64,000 nt of DNA. Source: Nemophila menziesii (Eukaryota; Streptophyta; Magnoliopsida; Boraginales; Hydrophyllaceae). The DNA is taken from positions 682,001 to 746,000 of the forward strand of contig JARWIR010000062.1 of the NCBI GenBank assembly GCA_029959085.1, in the 5' to 3' direction. Under the pieces are notes generated by a model that was not told the DNA's origin, ran no database searches, and was given only the letters and a program-made list of their open reading frames with translations. A program made the position numbers and the translations under genes. Positions 11,058-25,282 of this stretch are shown in pieces (the stretch's first letter is position 1; each line of letters starts with the position of its first letter).

Positions 11058-12163
11058 GGCATGTCTGATGTTTAAGCATCATGTATGAACATACAGATTT
11101 TGATGAGACATTAATGCTGAAATAAAATTGAAAAAGACAATATGCCTTATGCACATGCCACATCCGGTCACGTATTTTATGTATTGATTACTTAATATGA
11201 TCATTTTGCAATATTAAAAATTAACTCAAAAAATCAATAGAAGTACCTACCATAAAATTAACTTATTCATATATGAAGTTGCATTTTCCAATACTTTTTC
11301 AATCCAAAAAGATTGATAGTATTATTGGAAAAGGTGGTAATGTGATAAAATCAATTTGAGAAGAAACACAATCTAAAATTAAAGTAGCTGATTCTGATTT
11401 CTCTTCCTGGATCTGATGAACGAGTAGTAATTATTTCAAGTCCTTCTAACAAGGAAGCTAGAAGAAAGAAAAACGATGAAGAAGGTGCTAATATAGATAA
11501 AGAAGATTGGTGTATTAGAGTTACATTGTGCAGCTCAAGATGGTCTTCTTAGAGTTCATGATTAAGTAGTTGAAGATGATTTAACTATGGCTGGTATTGA
11601 AAATTGTGATGAAACTGATGTAACTGTTAGATTATTAGTTCCTAATAGTTTAGTTGGGTGTCTTTTGGGGCGAAAAGGTGATGTTATTAAAAACTTAAGG
11701 ACTTATACTGGTGCAAGTATTCGTGTCTACTGAAACATCTTTCTACTTTGGCTTTAACTAATGATAAACTTGTACATGTAATTATATTGAAAATAATCTT
11801 ATGTTCAGGTAATTTATATTGAAAATGTATTATCTATTATTATTTCAAATACAAGGTTATCCAATTGTAGCAAAGAAAGCTTTATATGAAGTATCAACAA
11901 TGTTATTTCAAAATCCATGTAAAGATAAAACACCAATAAGTACAATTAACTTATTAATATATAAATTTGCTTTGCTTTGCAGAATAGAAAGTCCTACAGT
12001 ACAATTACAAAAAAGTACATGGCCATTTGATTTATTAATCTTTCCTTTAACTAAATCCTTTTAACACAAGCATGACATGATGCAAGATCCTAGTGTAATG
12101 TATACTCAACAAAATGATAATTTCTCATGTAATTTCCATCAACCGTTGATATTTTACATATAA
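11058..12163 (+). pseudogene. KH pseudogene, unit 3
   Basis: Class A0 lesions plus private ones: an inserted T (GAAGATTGG, about 11507) adds a frameshift in the KH1-KH2 linker, and the post-KH2 part reads KDKTP and YKFALLC where units 1 and 2 read KDRTP and YEFALFC. GATAAAAC here against GATAGAAC accounts for the R-to-K change. Confidence 0.82.
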
Positions 12164-12986
12164 TTATGGTAATATTACATGCCTAAATACTCTAGGATAT
12201 TTCCACGTAACACTTGTTTTATGTTATTTTTATTTTTCATTAATTTTTAAATCAAGAGGTTTTTAGTATTGTACAAGAGTTGACTATGAAGTTCTTGATT
12301 CCTTCAATTATAAACATGGTTCTCTACTCATACAACGAGCCTTTCGATGGGATTTATTGGTGTTATAAATGTTATATGTGTGTTTGAGCGAAAAGATGTA
12401 TTAAAGTAAGCAATTGACCATTTATTTTTTCATCCATTCATGTGTTCTAATGCATTGCGAAAATTTTCATTTGTTGTAGGTAATGTTGAAATATTTGATC
12501 CACTTGAATATTTTTGTCCTATAAACGAGAATATGTGTCATGAATATAGAGTTGTAAGTTATTTCTTATATTTATTTCATTAGTATAGGTAGTTTGTTGT
12601 TTATAAGATAGAAAAAAATTTGGGGCTTGCCTCCACGTACAAGAATTATATGATGTGCATAGCATATAAGTTGGTGTTTTTACCAATTTAATGGCAGGTC
12701 AAATTTTACAAAGAGAGTGATGGCTAGAAAGATGATGTTTTAGCGAACCTGAAAAAAAAGACGCTTCAATCCGAAATTTGTCATAGAATACCATTTGGCC
12801 AAAAGGTTTTGAATTGGTTGAGCTATTGTTGAATTGGGTATGAGTGAAATGCATTAATTGGTTTTGGCTATCATATATAAGGTCCAAACATGTAACTATT
12901 TTACTAAATAATATGGAATTCATATTGATATATTTGGTAATTATATTAGTTAGAATGATTAGGTATTGAGTTATGTGTTTATATAC

Positions 12987-13325
12987 TTACCCCATTATAA
13001 CCACATAAATACCCTCCACGAGGGTTTGACACACTTGAAAATCATTCGGTTCAGGTACATATTGATGTAAAAAGTTTCCATCGTGTAACACTTTCCACCG
13101 TAGTTTCCTGAATAGCGCTTGGTTTGTATACGATGCCTTATGAAACCCTAGATCCCCTTGACTATTTGGTACACATATTTTATCCCACGAAACCCAGCTG
13201 TTTGGAAAATAGACCGTGCAAAATTTTCTTGAAAGGAAAATGTATATAATATTTTTTTTGATTGGATCATATATTTAATTTGAAAATTCTGAAAAGAAGC
13301 TAAAAATGAAGGGTCTGCTCCCCAA
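12987..13325 (-). mobile_element. LINE RT remnant, unit 4
   Basis: As in units 2 and 3, with the adjacent 16-bp deletion. It reads GACACAC (13028) where units 2 and 3 read GACGCAC, a CG-to-CA type difference. Confidence 0.58.
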
Positions 13326-15140
13326 CTTGGAGAGTAAGATTATTGTTAATAGTTATCGGTATAAGATGTATTTTCAGCTCGCCTCTTCGGAAGACTGTGG
13401 ACTTTTGTTTCCTTCCAATTGGATATATTGTATGGATTTATAGGGAAGAAAGTGGTTTTAACTTTTTTTTAACCTTATTATTAGATTTTAGTTAGAGTGA
13501 TGTTTGGTTTGGTTTACCCAACAAAGGTTGTACATTTATGATCCTCAAATCATTTTTATATATTTATATTCCTAAAAAATCACTATATGTAAACTAATCT
13601 AACAAAAGGAAGAACAAATCATAAACTAAGACCACCAAGAAAGTAAATTCAAGGGCAATGATTACCAAATAAAAAAATTATAATGAATGTCTGGATTATT
13701 GTAAAGAAATAGAAAAGGGAGTATAATAAATGAAAGGAGAGGAAAATATTTAATCTTATCTGGACTAGTATAAATTAAATGAAAAAATTTCTATAAACTA
13801 TTATATAATTGGGTTAATAACCCAAAAACCAAGCAATTGTTGTCCAAAAGGTCCAATCAAATAAAAAGCCCATAATACACGTACTTGCCCTATATATCAA
13901 AATCCAAAACATTTTAACTTCAATTTCATAAAATTTTAGATAATCCCTTAAAGCACTCATTAATCCAAAAACAACAATCAGTAACATTAAACATCTTTTA
14001 GGTAAAGACTATAATGGAAAGAACCTCGAAGAAGATCCAATGAACTGAGCATAACACGGGTACATTTTCTCATTTTCTCTAGTTTTAATGGTAAAAATCT
14101 TTATAATAGATGAATTAACCATTATAGGTTAATTGGTTTGTTAAATATTCATGATTTAATAACAATAATTGTGTATAATGTGTATGATTAAATGTATGAT
14201 TTTATACAAAATAAAGTGGATGCAGTTACCCATAGGTAATAGAAAAATAGGTATACACTATCATGTAATAATTTGGGGGTCCTTAGTCACTATATTCAAA
14301 TTCAATTTTCGGTTTTGTTTTCTTCATTTAAGTTATTAAAATCTTGGTTTTAGATTAGTGATGAATTATTGGGTTTTGAGTTAGGGCAACAATCATGTTT
14401 TGGTAAAGACCAACCTGTGTAATTGGTAGATTAATTATTGCAAATATATACTTTGGTAGTTGTAATAAAATAATTTCTTAAATATTTAATGAAAAATAAA
14501 ATGTATCTTAGATTGAAAGATTAACATTTAATTAAATTTATTTTAGGATATTTATTTAATTATATAACTAGATAACAATTAGATATAATTTTGATTATGA
14601 AATATTTTATTTATGTAAGATATTTAACATATGTTTGTATGGATTTTGTACTCAGGTTTTACAAAATTAAGATTTTGATCATGTTAAGGATAAGATCTTT
14701 TATAATAAATAAATAAATAGGATCTTTGATCATTTCATTTCAGCTAATCCCCAAGATTTCATTTTTTTATGGTGGTAAGATTTACTTAATTTATATGAAA
14801 TTTTTAATTGTTGTTGTGATTGAAAGTAATATGCAATTTTGTTTAAACAGGTCGATTTGTATAAAGATTCATGTTAAATATCATTTAATTATGAGTGTCT
14901 ATTTCTTTTTTTATTACTTTTTTAGCGTTTAGTTTAGTTTAGTTTTATAATTATAATTTTTTGTGAAAGTTATATATGTATTCGTATTTAAATGGTCAAA
15001 GAATATATACAATAGTGTTATATTTGTAAGTTGTAGATGAATTACTAACATAACAAGTAAAGATCATCTATTCTAGTTGTTAAATCATGATGTTTATTGC
15101 AATACTGAGTTTGAAGGTAGTATTTTTTAACAAATTGTAG

Positions 15141-16241
15141 GGCATGTCTGATGTTCAAGCATCATGTATGAACATACAGATTTTGATGAGACATTAATGC
15201 TGAAATAAAATTGAAAAAGACAATATGCCTTATGCACATGCCACATCCGGTCACGTATTTTATGTATTGATTACTTAATATGATCATTTTGCAATATTAA
15301 AAATTAACTCAAAAAATCAATAAAAGTACCTACCATAAAATTAACTTATTCATATATGAAGTTGCATTTTCCAATACTTTTTCAATCCAAAAAGATTGAT
15401 AGTATTATCGGAAAAGGTGGTAATGTGATAAAATCAATTTGAGAAGAAACACAATCTAAAATTAAAGTAGCTGTGATTTCTCTTCCTGGATCTGATGAAC
15501 GAGTAGTAATTATTTCAAGTCCTTCTAACAAGGAAGATAGAAGAAAGAAAAACGATGAAGAAGGGGCTAATATAGATAAAGAAGATGGTGTATTAGAGTT
15601 ACATTGTGCAGCTCAAGATGGTCTTCTTAGAGTTCATGATTAAGTAGTTGAAGATGATTTAACTATGGCTGGTATTGAAAATTGTGATGAAACTGATGTA
15701 ACTGTTAGATTATTAGTTCCTAATAGTTTAGTTGGGTGTCTTTTGGGGCGAAAAGGTGATGTTATTAAAAACTTAAGGACTTATACTGGTGCAAGTATTC
15801 GTGTCTACTGAAACATCTTTCTACTTTTGCTTTAACTAATGATAAACTTGTACATGTAATTATATTGAAAATAATCTTATGTTCAGGTAATTTATATTGA
15901 AAATGTATTATCTATTATTATTTCAAATACAAGGTTATCCAATTGTAGCAAAGAAAGCTTTATATGAAGTATCAACAATGTTATTTCAAAATTCATGTAA
16001 AGATAGAACACCAATAAGTACAATTAACTTATTAATATATGAATTTGCTTCGTTTTGCAGAATAGAAAGTCCTACAGTACAATTACAAAAAAGTACATGG
16101 CCATTTGATTTATTAATCTTTCTTTTAACTAAATCCTTTTAACACAAGCATGACATGATGCAAGATCCTAGTGTAATGTATACTCAACAAAATGATAATT
16201 TCTCATGTAATTTCCATCAACCTTTGATATTTTACATATAA
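15141..16241 (+). pseudogene. KH pseudogene, unit 4
   Basis: Class A0. A 6-bp loss (GCTGTGATTTC near 15470) removes two codons just after the KH1 core, beside the common frameshift. The post-KH2 part reads FQNSCKD instead of FQNPCKD. KH2 loop GRKG is retained. Confidence 0.82.
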
Positions 16242-17065
16242 TTATGGTAATATTACATGCCTAAATACTCTAGGATATTTCCACGTAACACTTGTTTTAT
16301 GTTATTTTTATTTTTCATTAATTTTTAAATCAAGAGGTTTTTAGTATTGTACAAGAGATGACTATGAAGTTCTTGATTCCTTCAATTATAAACATGGTTC
16401 TCTACACATACAACGAGCCTTTCGATGGGATTTATTGGTGTTATAAATGTTATATGTGTGTTTGAGCGAAAAGATGTATTAAAGTAAGCAATTGACCATT
16501 TATTTTTTCATCCATTCATGTGTTCTAATGCATTGCGAAAATTTTCATTTGTTGTAGGTAATGTTGAAATATTTGATCCACTTGAATATTTTTGTCCTAT
16601 AAACGAGAATATGTGTCATGAATATAGAGTTGTAAGTTATTTCTTCTATTTATTTCATTAGTATAGGTATTTTGTTGTTTATAAGATAGAAAATAATTTG
16701 GGGCTTGCCTCCCCGTACAAAAATTATATGATGTGCATAGCATATAAGTTGGTGTTTTTACCAATTTAATGGCAGGTCGAATTTTACAAAGAGAGTGATG
16801 GCTAGAAAGATGATGTTTTAGTGAACCTGAAAAAAGAAGACGCTTCAATCCGAAATTTGTCATAGAATACCATTTGGCCAAAAGGTTTTGAATTGGTTGA
16901 GCTATTGTTGAAATGGTTATGAGTGAAATGCATTAGTTGGTTTTGGCTATCATATATAAGGTCCAAACATGTAACTATTTTACTAAATAATATGGAATTC
17001 ATATTGATATATTTGGTAATTATATTAGTTAGAATGATTAGGTATTGAGTTATGTGTTTATATAC

Positions 17066-17404
17066 TTACCCCATTATAACCACATAAATACCCTCCACGA
17101 GGGTTTGACACACTTGAAAATCATTCGGTTCAGGTACATATTGATGTAGAAAGTTTCCATCGTGTAACACTTTCCACCGTAGTTTCCTGAATAGCGCTTG
17201 GTTTGTATACGATGCCTTATGAAACCCTAGATCCCCTTGACTATTTGGTACACATATTTTATCCCACGAAACCCAACTGTTTGGAAAATAGACGGTGCAA
17301 AATTTTCTTGAAAGGAAAATGTATAGAATATTTTTTTTGATTGGATCATATATTTAATTTGAAAATTCTGAAAAGAAGCTAAAAATGAAGGGTCTGCTCC
17401 CCAA
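17066..17404 (-). mobile_element. LINE RT remnant, unit 5
   Basis: Carries the same nonsense change near 17356 (TTTAATTTG) but not the 16-bp deletion. It reads CCCAACTG (17271) like the right-hand units rather than CCCAGCTG. Confidence 0.58.
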
Positions 17405-19234
17405 CTTGGAGAGTATTGTAAAAAATATTAAGATTATTGTTAATAGTTATCGGTATACGATGTATTTTCAGCTCGCCTCTTCGGAATACTGTGGACTTTT
17501 GTTTCCTTCCAATTGGATATATTGTATGGATTTATAGGGAAGAAAGTGGTTTTAACTTTTTTTTAACCTTATTATTAGATTTTAGTTAGAGTGATGTTTG
17601 GTTTGGTTTACCCAACAAAGGTTGTACATTTATGATCCTCAAATCATTTTTATATATTTATATTCCTAAAAAATCACTATATGTAAACTAATCTAACAAA
17701 AGGAAGAACAAATCATAAACTAAGACCACCAAGAAAGTAAATTCAAGGGCAATGTTGACCAAATAAAAAAATTATAATGAATGTCTGGATTATTGTAAAG
17801 AAATAGAAAAGGGAGTATAATAAATGAAAGGAGAGGAAAATATTTAATCTTATCTGGACTAGTATAAATTAAATGAAAAAATTTCTATAAACTATTATAT
17901 AATTGGGTTAATAACCCAAAAACCAAGCAATTGTTGTCCAAAAGGTCCAATCAAATAAAAAGCCCATAATACACTTACTTGCCCTATATATCTAAATCCA
18001 AAACATTTTAACTTCAATTTCATAAAATTTTAGATAATCCCTTAAAACACTCATTAATCCAAAAACAACAATCAGCAACATTAAACATCTTTTAGGTAAA
18101 GACTATAATGGAAAGAACCTCGAAGAAGATCCAATGAACTGAGCATAACACGGGTACATTTTCTCATTTTCTCTAGTTTTAATGGTAAAAATCTTTATAA
18201 TAGATGTATTCACCATTATAGGTTAATTGGTTTGTTAAGTATTCATGATTGAATAACAATAATTGTGTATAATGTGTATGATTAAATGTATGATTTTATA
18301 CAAAATAAAGTTGATGCAGTTACCCATAGGCAATAGAAAAATAGGTATACACTATCATGTAATAATTTGGGGGTCCTTAGTCACTATATTCAAATTCAAT
18401 TTTCGGTTTTGTTTTCTTCATTTAAGTTATTAAAATCTTGGTTTTAGATTAGTGATGAATTATTGGGTTTTGAGTTAGGGCAACAATCATGTTTTGGTAA
18501 AGACCAACCTGTGTAATTGGTAGATTAATTATTGCAAATATATACTTTGGTAGTTGTAATAAAATAATTTCTTAAATATTTAAAGAAAAATAAAATGTAT
18601 CGTAGATTGAAAGAGTAACATTTAATTAAATTTATTTTAGGATATTTATTTAATTATATAACTAGATAACAATTAGATATAATTTTGATTATGAAATATT
18701 TTATTTATGTAAGATATTTAACATATGTTTGTATGGATTTTGTACTCAGATTTTCCAAAATTAAGATTTTGATCATGTTAAGGATAAGATCTTTTATAAT
18801 AAATAAAAAAATAGGATCTTTGATCATTTCATTTCAGCTAATCCCCAAGATTTCATTTTTTATGGTGGTAAGATTTACTTAATTAATATGAAATTTTTAA
18901 TTGTTGTTGTGATTGAAAGTAATATGCAATTTTGTTTAAACAGGTCGATTTGTATAAAGATTCATGTTAAATATCATTTAATTATGAGTGTCTATTTCTT
19001 TTTTTATTACTTTTTTTAGCGTTTAGTTTAGTTTAGTTTTATAATTATAATTTTTTGAGAAAGTTATATATGTATTTGTATTTAAATGGTCAAAGAATAT
19101 ATACAATAGTGTTATATTTGTAAGTTGTAGATGAATTACTAACATAACAAGTAAAGATCATCTATTCTAGTTGTTAAATCATGATGTTTATTGCAATACT
19201 GAGTTTGAAGGTAGTATTTTTTAACAAATTGTAG

Positions 19235-20345
19235 GGCATGTCTGATGTTCAAGCATCATGTATGAACATACAGATTTTGATGAGACATTAATGCTGAAAT
19301 AAAATTGAAAAAGACAATATGCCTTATGCACATGCCACATCCGGTCACGTATTTTATGTATTGATTACCTAATATGATCATTTTGCAATATTAAAAATTA
19401 ACTCAAAAAATCAATAGAAGTACCTACCATAAAATTAACTTATTCATATATGAAGTTGCATTTTCCAATACTTTTTCAATCCAAAAAGATTGATAGTATT
19501 ATCGGAAAAGGTGGTAATGTGATAAAATCAATTTGAGAAGAAACACAATCTAAAATTAAAGTAGCTGATTCTGATTTCTCTTCCTGGATCTGGATCTGAT
19601 GAACGAGTAGTAATTATTTCAAGTCCTTCTAACAAGGAAGCTAGAAGAAAGAAAAACGATGAAGAAGGGGCTAATATAGATAAAGAAGATGGTGTATTAG
19701 AGTTACATTGTGCAGCTCAAGATGGTCTTCTTAGAGTTCATGATTAAGTAGTTGAAGATGATTTAACTATGGCTGGTATTGAAAATTGTGATGAAACTAA
19801 TGTAACTGTTAGATTATTAGTTCCTAATAGTTTAGTTGGGTGTCTTTTGGGGCGAAAAGGTGATGTTATTAAAAACTTAAGGACTTATACTGGTGCAAGT
19901 ATTCGTGTCTACTGAAACATCTTTCTACTTTTGCTTTAACTAATGATAAACTTGTACATGTAATTATATTGAAAATAATCTTATGTTCAGGTAATTTATA
20001 TTGAAAATGTATTATCTATTATTATTTCAAATACAAGGTTATCCAATTGTAGCAAACAAAGCTTTATATGAAGTATCAACAATGTTATTTCAAAATCCAT
20101 GTAAAGATAGAACACCAATAAGTACAATTAACTTATTAATATATGAATTTGCTTCGTTTTGCAGAATAGAAAGTCCTACAGTACAATTACAAAAAAGTAC
20201 ATGGCCATTTGATTTATTAATCTTTCTTTTAACTAAATCCTTTTAACACAAGCATGACATGATGCAAGATCCTAGTTTAATGTATACTCAACAAAATGAT
20301 AATTTCTCATGTAATTTCCATCAACCGTTGATATTTTACATATAA
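19235..20345 (+). pseudogene. KH pseudogene, unit 5
   Basis: Class A0 with a private 6-bp tandem duplication (GGATCTGGATCT, about 19586-19597) at the proline-glycine-serine turn after KH1, where class B reads VPG. Post-KH2 reads VANKALYE, a lysine-to-asparagine change. Confidence 0.82.
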
Positions 20346-21169
20346 TTATGGTAATATTACATGCCTAAATACTCTAGGATATTTCCACGTAACACTTGTT
20401 TTATGTTATTTTTATTTTTCATTAATTTTTAAATCAAGAGGTTTTTAGTATTGTACAAGAGTTGACTATGAAGTTCTTGATTCCTTCAATTATAAACATG
20501 GTTCTCTACTCATACAACGAGCCTTTCGATGGGATTTATTGGTGTTATAAATGTTATATGTGTGTTTGAGCGAAAAGATGTATTAAAGTAAGCAATTGAC
20601 CATTTATTTTTTCATCCATTCATGTGTTCTAATGCATTGCGAAAATTTTCATTTGTTGTAGGTAATGTTGAAATATTTGATCCACTTGAATATTTTTGTC
20701 CTATAAACGAGAATATGTGTCATGAATATAGAGTTGTAAGTTATTTCTTCTATTTATTTCATTAGTATAGGTATTTTGTTGTTTATAAGATAGAAAAAAA
20801 TTTGGGGCTTGCCTCCCCGTACAAAAATTATATGATGTGCATAGCATATAAGTTGGTGTTTTTACCAATTTAATGGCAGGTCGAATTTTACAAAGAGAGT
20901 GATGGCTAGAAAGATGATGTTTTAGTGAACCTGAAAAAAGAAGACGCTTCAATCCGAAATTTGTCATAGAATACCATTTGGCCAAAAGGTTTTGAATTGG
21001 TTGAGCTATTGTTGAAATGGTTATGAGTGAAATGCATTAGTTGGTTTTGGCTATCATATATAAGGTCCAAACATGTAACTATTTTACTAAATAATATGGA
21101 ATTAATGTTGATATATTTGGTAATTATATTAGTTAGAATGATTAGGTATTGAGTTATGTGTTTATATAC

Positions 21170-21507
21170 TTACCCCATTATAACCACGTAAATACCCTCC
21201 ACGAGGGTTTGACTCACTTGAAAATCATTCGGTTCAGGTACATATTGATGTAGAAACTTTCCATCGTGTAACACTTTCCACCGTAGTTTCCTGAATAGCG
21301 CTTGGTTTGTATACGGTGCCTTATGAAACCCTAGACCCCTTGACTCTTTGGTACACATATTTTATCCCACGAAACCCAGCTGGTTGGAAAATAGACAGTG
21401 CAAAATTTTCTTGAAAGGAAAATGTATAGAATTTTTTTTTTGATTGGATCATATATTTCATTCGAAAATTCTGAAAAGAAATTAAAAATGAAGGGTCTGC
21501 TCCCCAA
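21170..21507 (-). mobile_element. LINE RT remnant, unit 6 (frameshifted)
   Basis: One base shorter than the others: CTAGACCCCTTGACTC (about 21332) for CTAGATCCCCTTGACTA shifts the frame inside the PNSQG-LGF motif. On the C-terminal side the frame 21170-21358 stays open (LGFHKAPYTNQALFRKLRWK). The nonsense change of units 1-5 is absent here (TTTCATTCG near 21466). Confidence 0.58.
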
Positions 21508-23375
21508 CTTGGAGAGTATTGTAAAAAATATTATTATTGTTAATAGTTATCGGTATACGATGTATTTTTAGCTCGCCTCTTTGGAAGACCGTTGACTTTT
21601 GTTTCCTTCCAATTGGATATATTGTATGGATTTATAGAGAAGAAAGTAGTTTTAATTTTTTTTAACCTTATTATTAGATTTTAGTTAGAGTGATGTTTGG
21701 TTTGGTTTACCCAACAAAGGTTGTACATTTATGATCCTCAAATCATTTTGATATATTTATATTCCTAAAAAATCACTATATGTAAACTAACCTAACAAAA
21801 GGAAGAACAAAATCATAAACTAAGACCACCAAGAAAGTAAATTCAAGGGCAATGTTGACCAAATAAAAAATTATAATGAATGTCTGGATTATTGTAAAGA
21901 AATAGAAAAGGGAGTATAATAAATGAAAGGAGAGGAAAATATTTAATCTTATTTGGACTACTATAAATTAAATGAAAAAATTTCTTTAAACTATTTTATA
22001 ATTGGGTTAATAACCCAAAAACCAATCAATTGTTGTCTAAAAGGTCCAATCAAATAAAAAGCCCATAATACACTTACTTGCCCTATATATTATTACACAT
22101 AACATAAAAAAAAACTCAGATTACATGCAAAATCAAAAACATTTTCATTTCAATTTCATAAAATTTTAGATAATCCCTTAAAACACTCATTAATCCAAAA
22201 ACAAAAATCAGCAAGATTATACATCTTGTAGGCAAAGACTATAAAGGAAAGAACCTCGAAGAAGATTCAATGACCTGAGCATAACACGGGTACATTTTCT
22301 CATTTTCTCTAGTTTTAATGGTAAAAATCTTTATAATAGATGAATTAACCATTATAGGTTAATGGATTTGTTAAATATTCATGATTTAATAACAATAATT
22401 GTGTATAATGTGTATGATTAAATGTATGATTTTATACAAAATCAAGTGGATGCAGTTACCCATAGGTAATATAAAAATAGGTATACACTATCATGTAATA
22501 ATTTGGGGGTCCTTAGTCACTATATTCAAATTCAATTTTCGGTTTTGTTTTCTTCATTTAAGTTATTAAAATCTTGGTTTTAGATTAGTGATGAATTATT
22601 GGGTTTTGAGTCATGGCAACAATCCTGTTTTGTTAAAGACCAATGTGTGTAATGGGTAGATTAACTATTGCAACTATATACTTTGGTAGTTGTAATATAA
22701 TATTTTCTTAAATATTTAAAGAAAAATAAAATAAATCATAGATTGAAAGATTGACATTTAATTAAATTTATTATAGGATATTTATTTAATTATATAACTA
22801 AACAACAATTAGATATAATTTTGATTATGAAATTAATATTTTATTTATGTAAGATATTTAACATATGTTTGTATGGATTCTGTACTCAGGTTTTACAAAA
22901 TTAAGATTTTGATCATGTTAAGGATAAGATCTTTTATAATAAATAAAATAATAGGATCGTTGATCATTTCATTTCAGCTAATCCCCAAGATTTCATTTTT
23001 TTATGGTGGTAAGATTTACTTAATTTATATGATATTTTTAATTATTGTTGAGATTGAAAGTAATATGCAATTTTGTTTAAACAGGTCGATTTGTATAAAG
23101 ATCCATGTTAAATATCACTTAATTATGAGTGTCTATTTCTTTTTTTATTACTTTTTTTAGCGTTTAGTTTAGTTTAGTTTTATATTTATAATTTTTTGTG
23201 AAAGTTATATATGTATTTGTATTTAAATGGTCAAAGAATATATACAATAGTGTTATATTTGTAAGTTGTAGATGAATTACTAACATAACAAGTAAAGATC
23301 ATCTATTTTAGTTGTTAAATCATGATGTTTATTGCAATACTGAGTTTGAAGGTAGTATTTTTTAACAAATTGTAG

Positions 23376-24458
23376 GGTATGTCTGATGTTCAAGAATCAT
23401 GTATGAACATACAGATTTTGATGAGACATTAATGCTGAAATAAAATTGAAAAAGACAATATGCCTTATGCACATGCCACATCCGGTCACGTATTTTATGT
23501 ATTGATTACTTAATATGATCATTTTGCAATATTAAAAATTAACTCAAAAAATCAATAGAAGTACCTACCATAAAATTAACTTATTCATATATGAAGTTGC
23601 ATTTTCCAATACTTTTTCAATCCAAAAAGATTGATAGTATTATCGGAAAAGGTGGTAATGTGATAAAATCAGTTTGAGAAGAAACACAATCTAAAATTAA
23701 AGTAGCTGATTCTGATTTCTGTTCCTGGATCAGATGAACGAGTAGTAATTATTTCAAGTCCTTCTAACAAGGAAGCTAGAAGAAAGAAAAAAGATGAAGA
23801 AGGGGCTAATATAGATAAAGAAGATGGTGTATTAGAGTTACATTGTGCAGCTCAAGATGCTCTTCTTAGAGTTCATGATTAAGTAGTTGAAAATGATTTA
23901 ACTATGAAAATTGTGATGGAACTGATGTAACTGTTAGATTATTAGTTCCTAATAGTTTAGTTGGGTGTCTTTTAGGGCGAAAAGGTGATGTTATTCAAAA
24001 GTTAAGGAATGATACTGGTGCAAGTATTCGTGTCTGCTGAACATCTTTCTACTTGTGCTTTAACTAATGATGAACTTGTACATGTAATTATATTGAAAAT
24101 ACTCTTATGTTCAGGTAATTTATATTGAAAATGTATTATCTATTTTGATTTCAAATACAAGGTTATCCAATTGTAGCGAACTTTATATGAAGTATCAACA
24201 ATGTTATTTCAAAATCCATGTACAGATAGAACACCAATAAGTACAATTAACTTATTAATATATGAATTTGTATTGTTTTGCAGAATAGAAGGTTTACAAT
24301 TACAAAAATGTACATGGCTATTTGATTTCTTGATCCTTCTTTTAACTAAATCCTTCTAACACAAGCATGAGATGATGCAAGATCCTAGTGTAATATATAC
24401 TCAACAAAATGATAATTTGTCATGTAATTTCCATCAACCATTAATATTTTACATATAA
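23376..24458 (+). pseudogene. KH pseudogene, unit 6 (most degraded)
   Basis: Class A0 with the heaviest decay. It has a 10-bp loss in the KH1-KH2 linker (CTATGAAAATTG near 23903), a loss in the post-KH2 piece (GTAGCGAACTTTATATG near 24173) and another at GAAGGTTTACAATTAC near 24290, so no post-KH2 frame remains. KH2 still reads CLLGRKGDVIQKLR, close to the family consensus. Confidence 0.8.
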
Positions 24459-25282
24459 TTATGGTAATATTACATGTCTAAATACTCTAGGATATTTCCA
24501 CGTAACACTTGTTTTATGTTATTTTTATTATTCATTATTTTTTAAATTAAGAGGTTTTTAGTATTGCGCAAGAGTTGACTATGAAGTTCTTGATTCCTTC
24601 AATTGTAAATATGGTTCTGTACTCGTGCAACGAGCCTTTCGATGGGATTTATTGGTGTTATAAATGTTATATGTGTGTTTGAGCGAAAAGATGTATTAAT
24701 GTAAGCAATTGACCATTTATTTTTTCATCCATTCATGTGTTCTAATGCATTGCGAAAAATTTCATTTGTTGTAGGTAATTTTGAAATATTTGATCCACTT
24801 GAATATTTCTGTCCTATAAACGAGAATATGTGTCATGAATATAGAGTTGTAATTCTTTCTTCTATTTATTTCATTAGTATAGATATTTTGTTGTTTGTAA
24901 GATAGAAAAAATATTGGGGCTTGCCTCCCTGTACAAAAATTATATGATGTGCATAGCATATAAGTTGGTGTTTTTACCAATTTATTGGCAGGTCGAATTT
25001 TACAAAGAGAGTGATGGCTAGAAAGATTATGTTTTAGCGAACCTGAAAAAAGAAGACGCTTCAATCCAAAATTTGTCATAGAATACCATTTGGCCAAAAG
25101 GTTTTGAATTAGGTTGAGCTATTGTTGAAATGGTTATGAGTGAAATGCATTAGTTGGTTTTGGCTATCATATATAAGGTCCAGACATGTAACTATTTTAC
25201 TAAATAATATATAATTAATGTTGATATATTTGGTAATTATATTAGTTAGAATGATTAGGTATTGAGTGATGTATTTATATAC

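Larger units (their letters stand above)
8185..12269 (+). repeat. Array unit 3 (class A0)
   Basis: 4085 bp. It is indistinguishable from unit 2 by eye until about 11070 (GTTTAAGC in place of GTTCAAGC). After that about a dozen differences gather in the last 1.1 kb, including a one-base insertion in the KH pseudogene (GAAGATTGG near 11507). The sharp switch from identity to divergence is what an exchange or conversion endpoint would leave. Confidence 0.95.
12270..16347 (+). repeat. Array unit 4 (class A0)
   Basis: 4078 bp, the shortest complete unit. It carries the shared 16-bp deletion (13333-13340 region) and has lost 6 bp in the KH1 exon (GTAGCTGTGATTTC near 15467). Its run of eight A after CCTG (12751-12758) is not seen in units 1-3 (nine A) but reappears in the anomalous patch of unit 11, making this unit type the best visible donor for that patch. 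Confidence 0.95.
16348..20451 (+). repeat. Array unit 5 (class A0)
   Basis: 4104 bp. It lacks the 16-bp deletion of units 2-4 and has a 6-bp tandem duplication (GGATCTGGATCT, about 19586-19597) in the KH1 exon. Close to unit 6 in its first 600 bp (GTTGAAATGG near 16908, GTGAACC near 16821). Confidence 0.95.
20452..24564 (+). repeat. Array unit 6 (A0, transitional)
   Basis: 4113 bp. It is transitional between the left group (units 1-5) and the right group (7-16). It has the extra ~38 bp just after the TATA-like motif (22091-22128) that units 7, 8, 10, 11, 12 and 14 share. Like units 1-5 it lacks the leader-exon donor, yet it has an A1-like KH1 frameshift context (TTCTGTTCCTGGATCAG). Its last ~60 bp, ending TATTGCGC, match the end of unit 10, which places a unit-6-type end at the tetramer junction. 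Confidence 0.95.
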
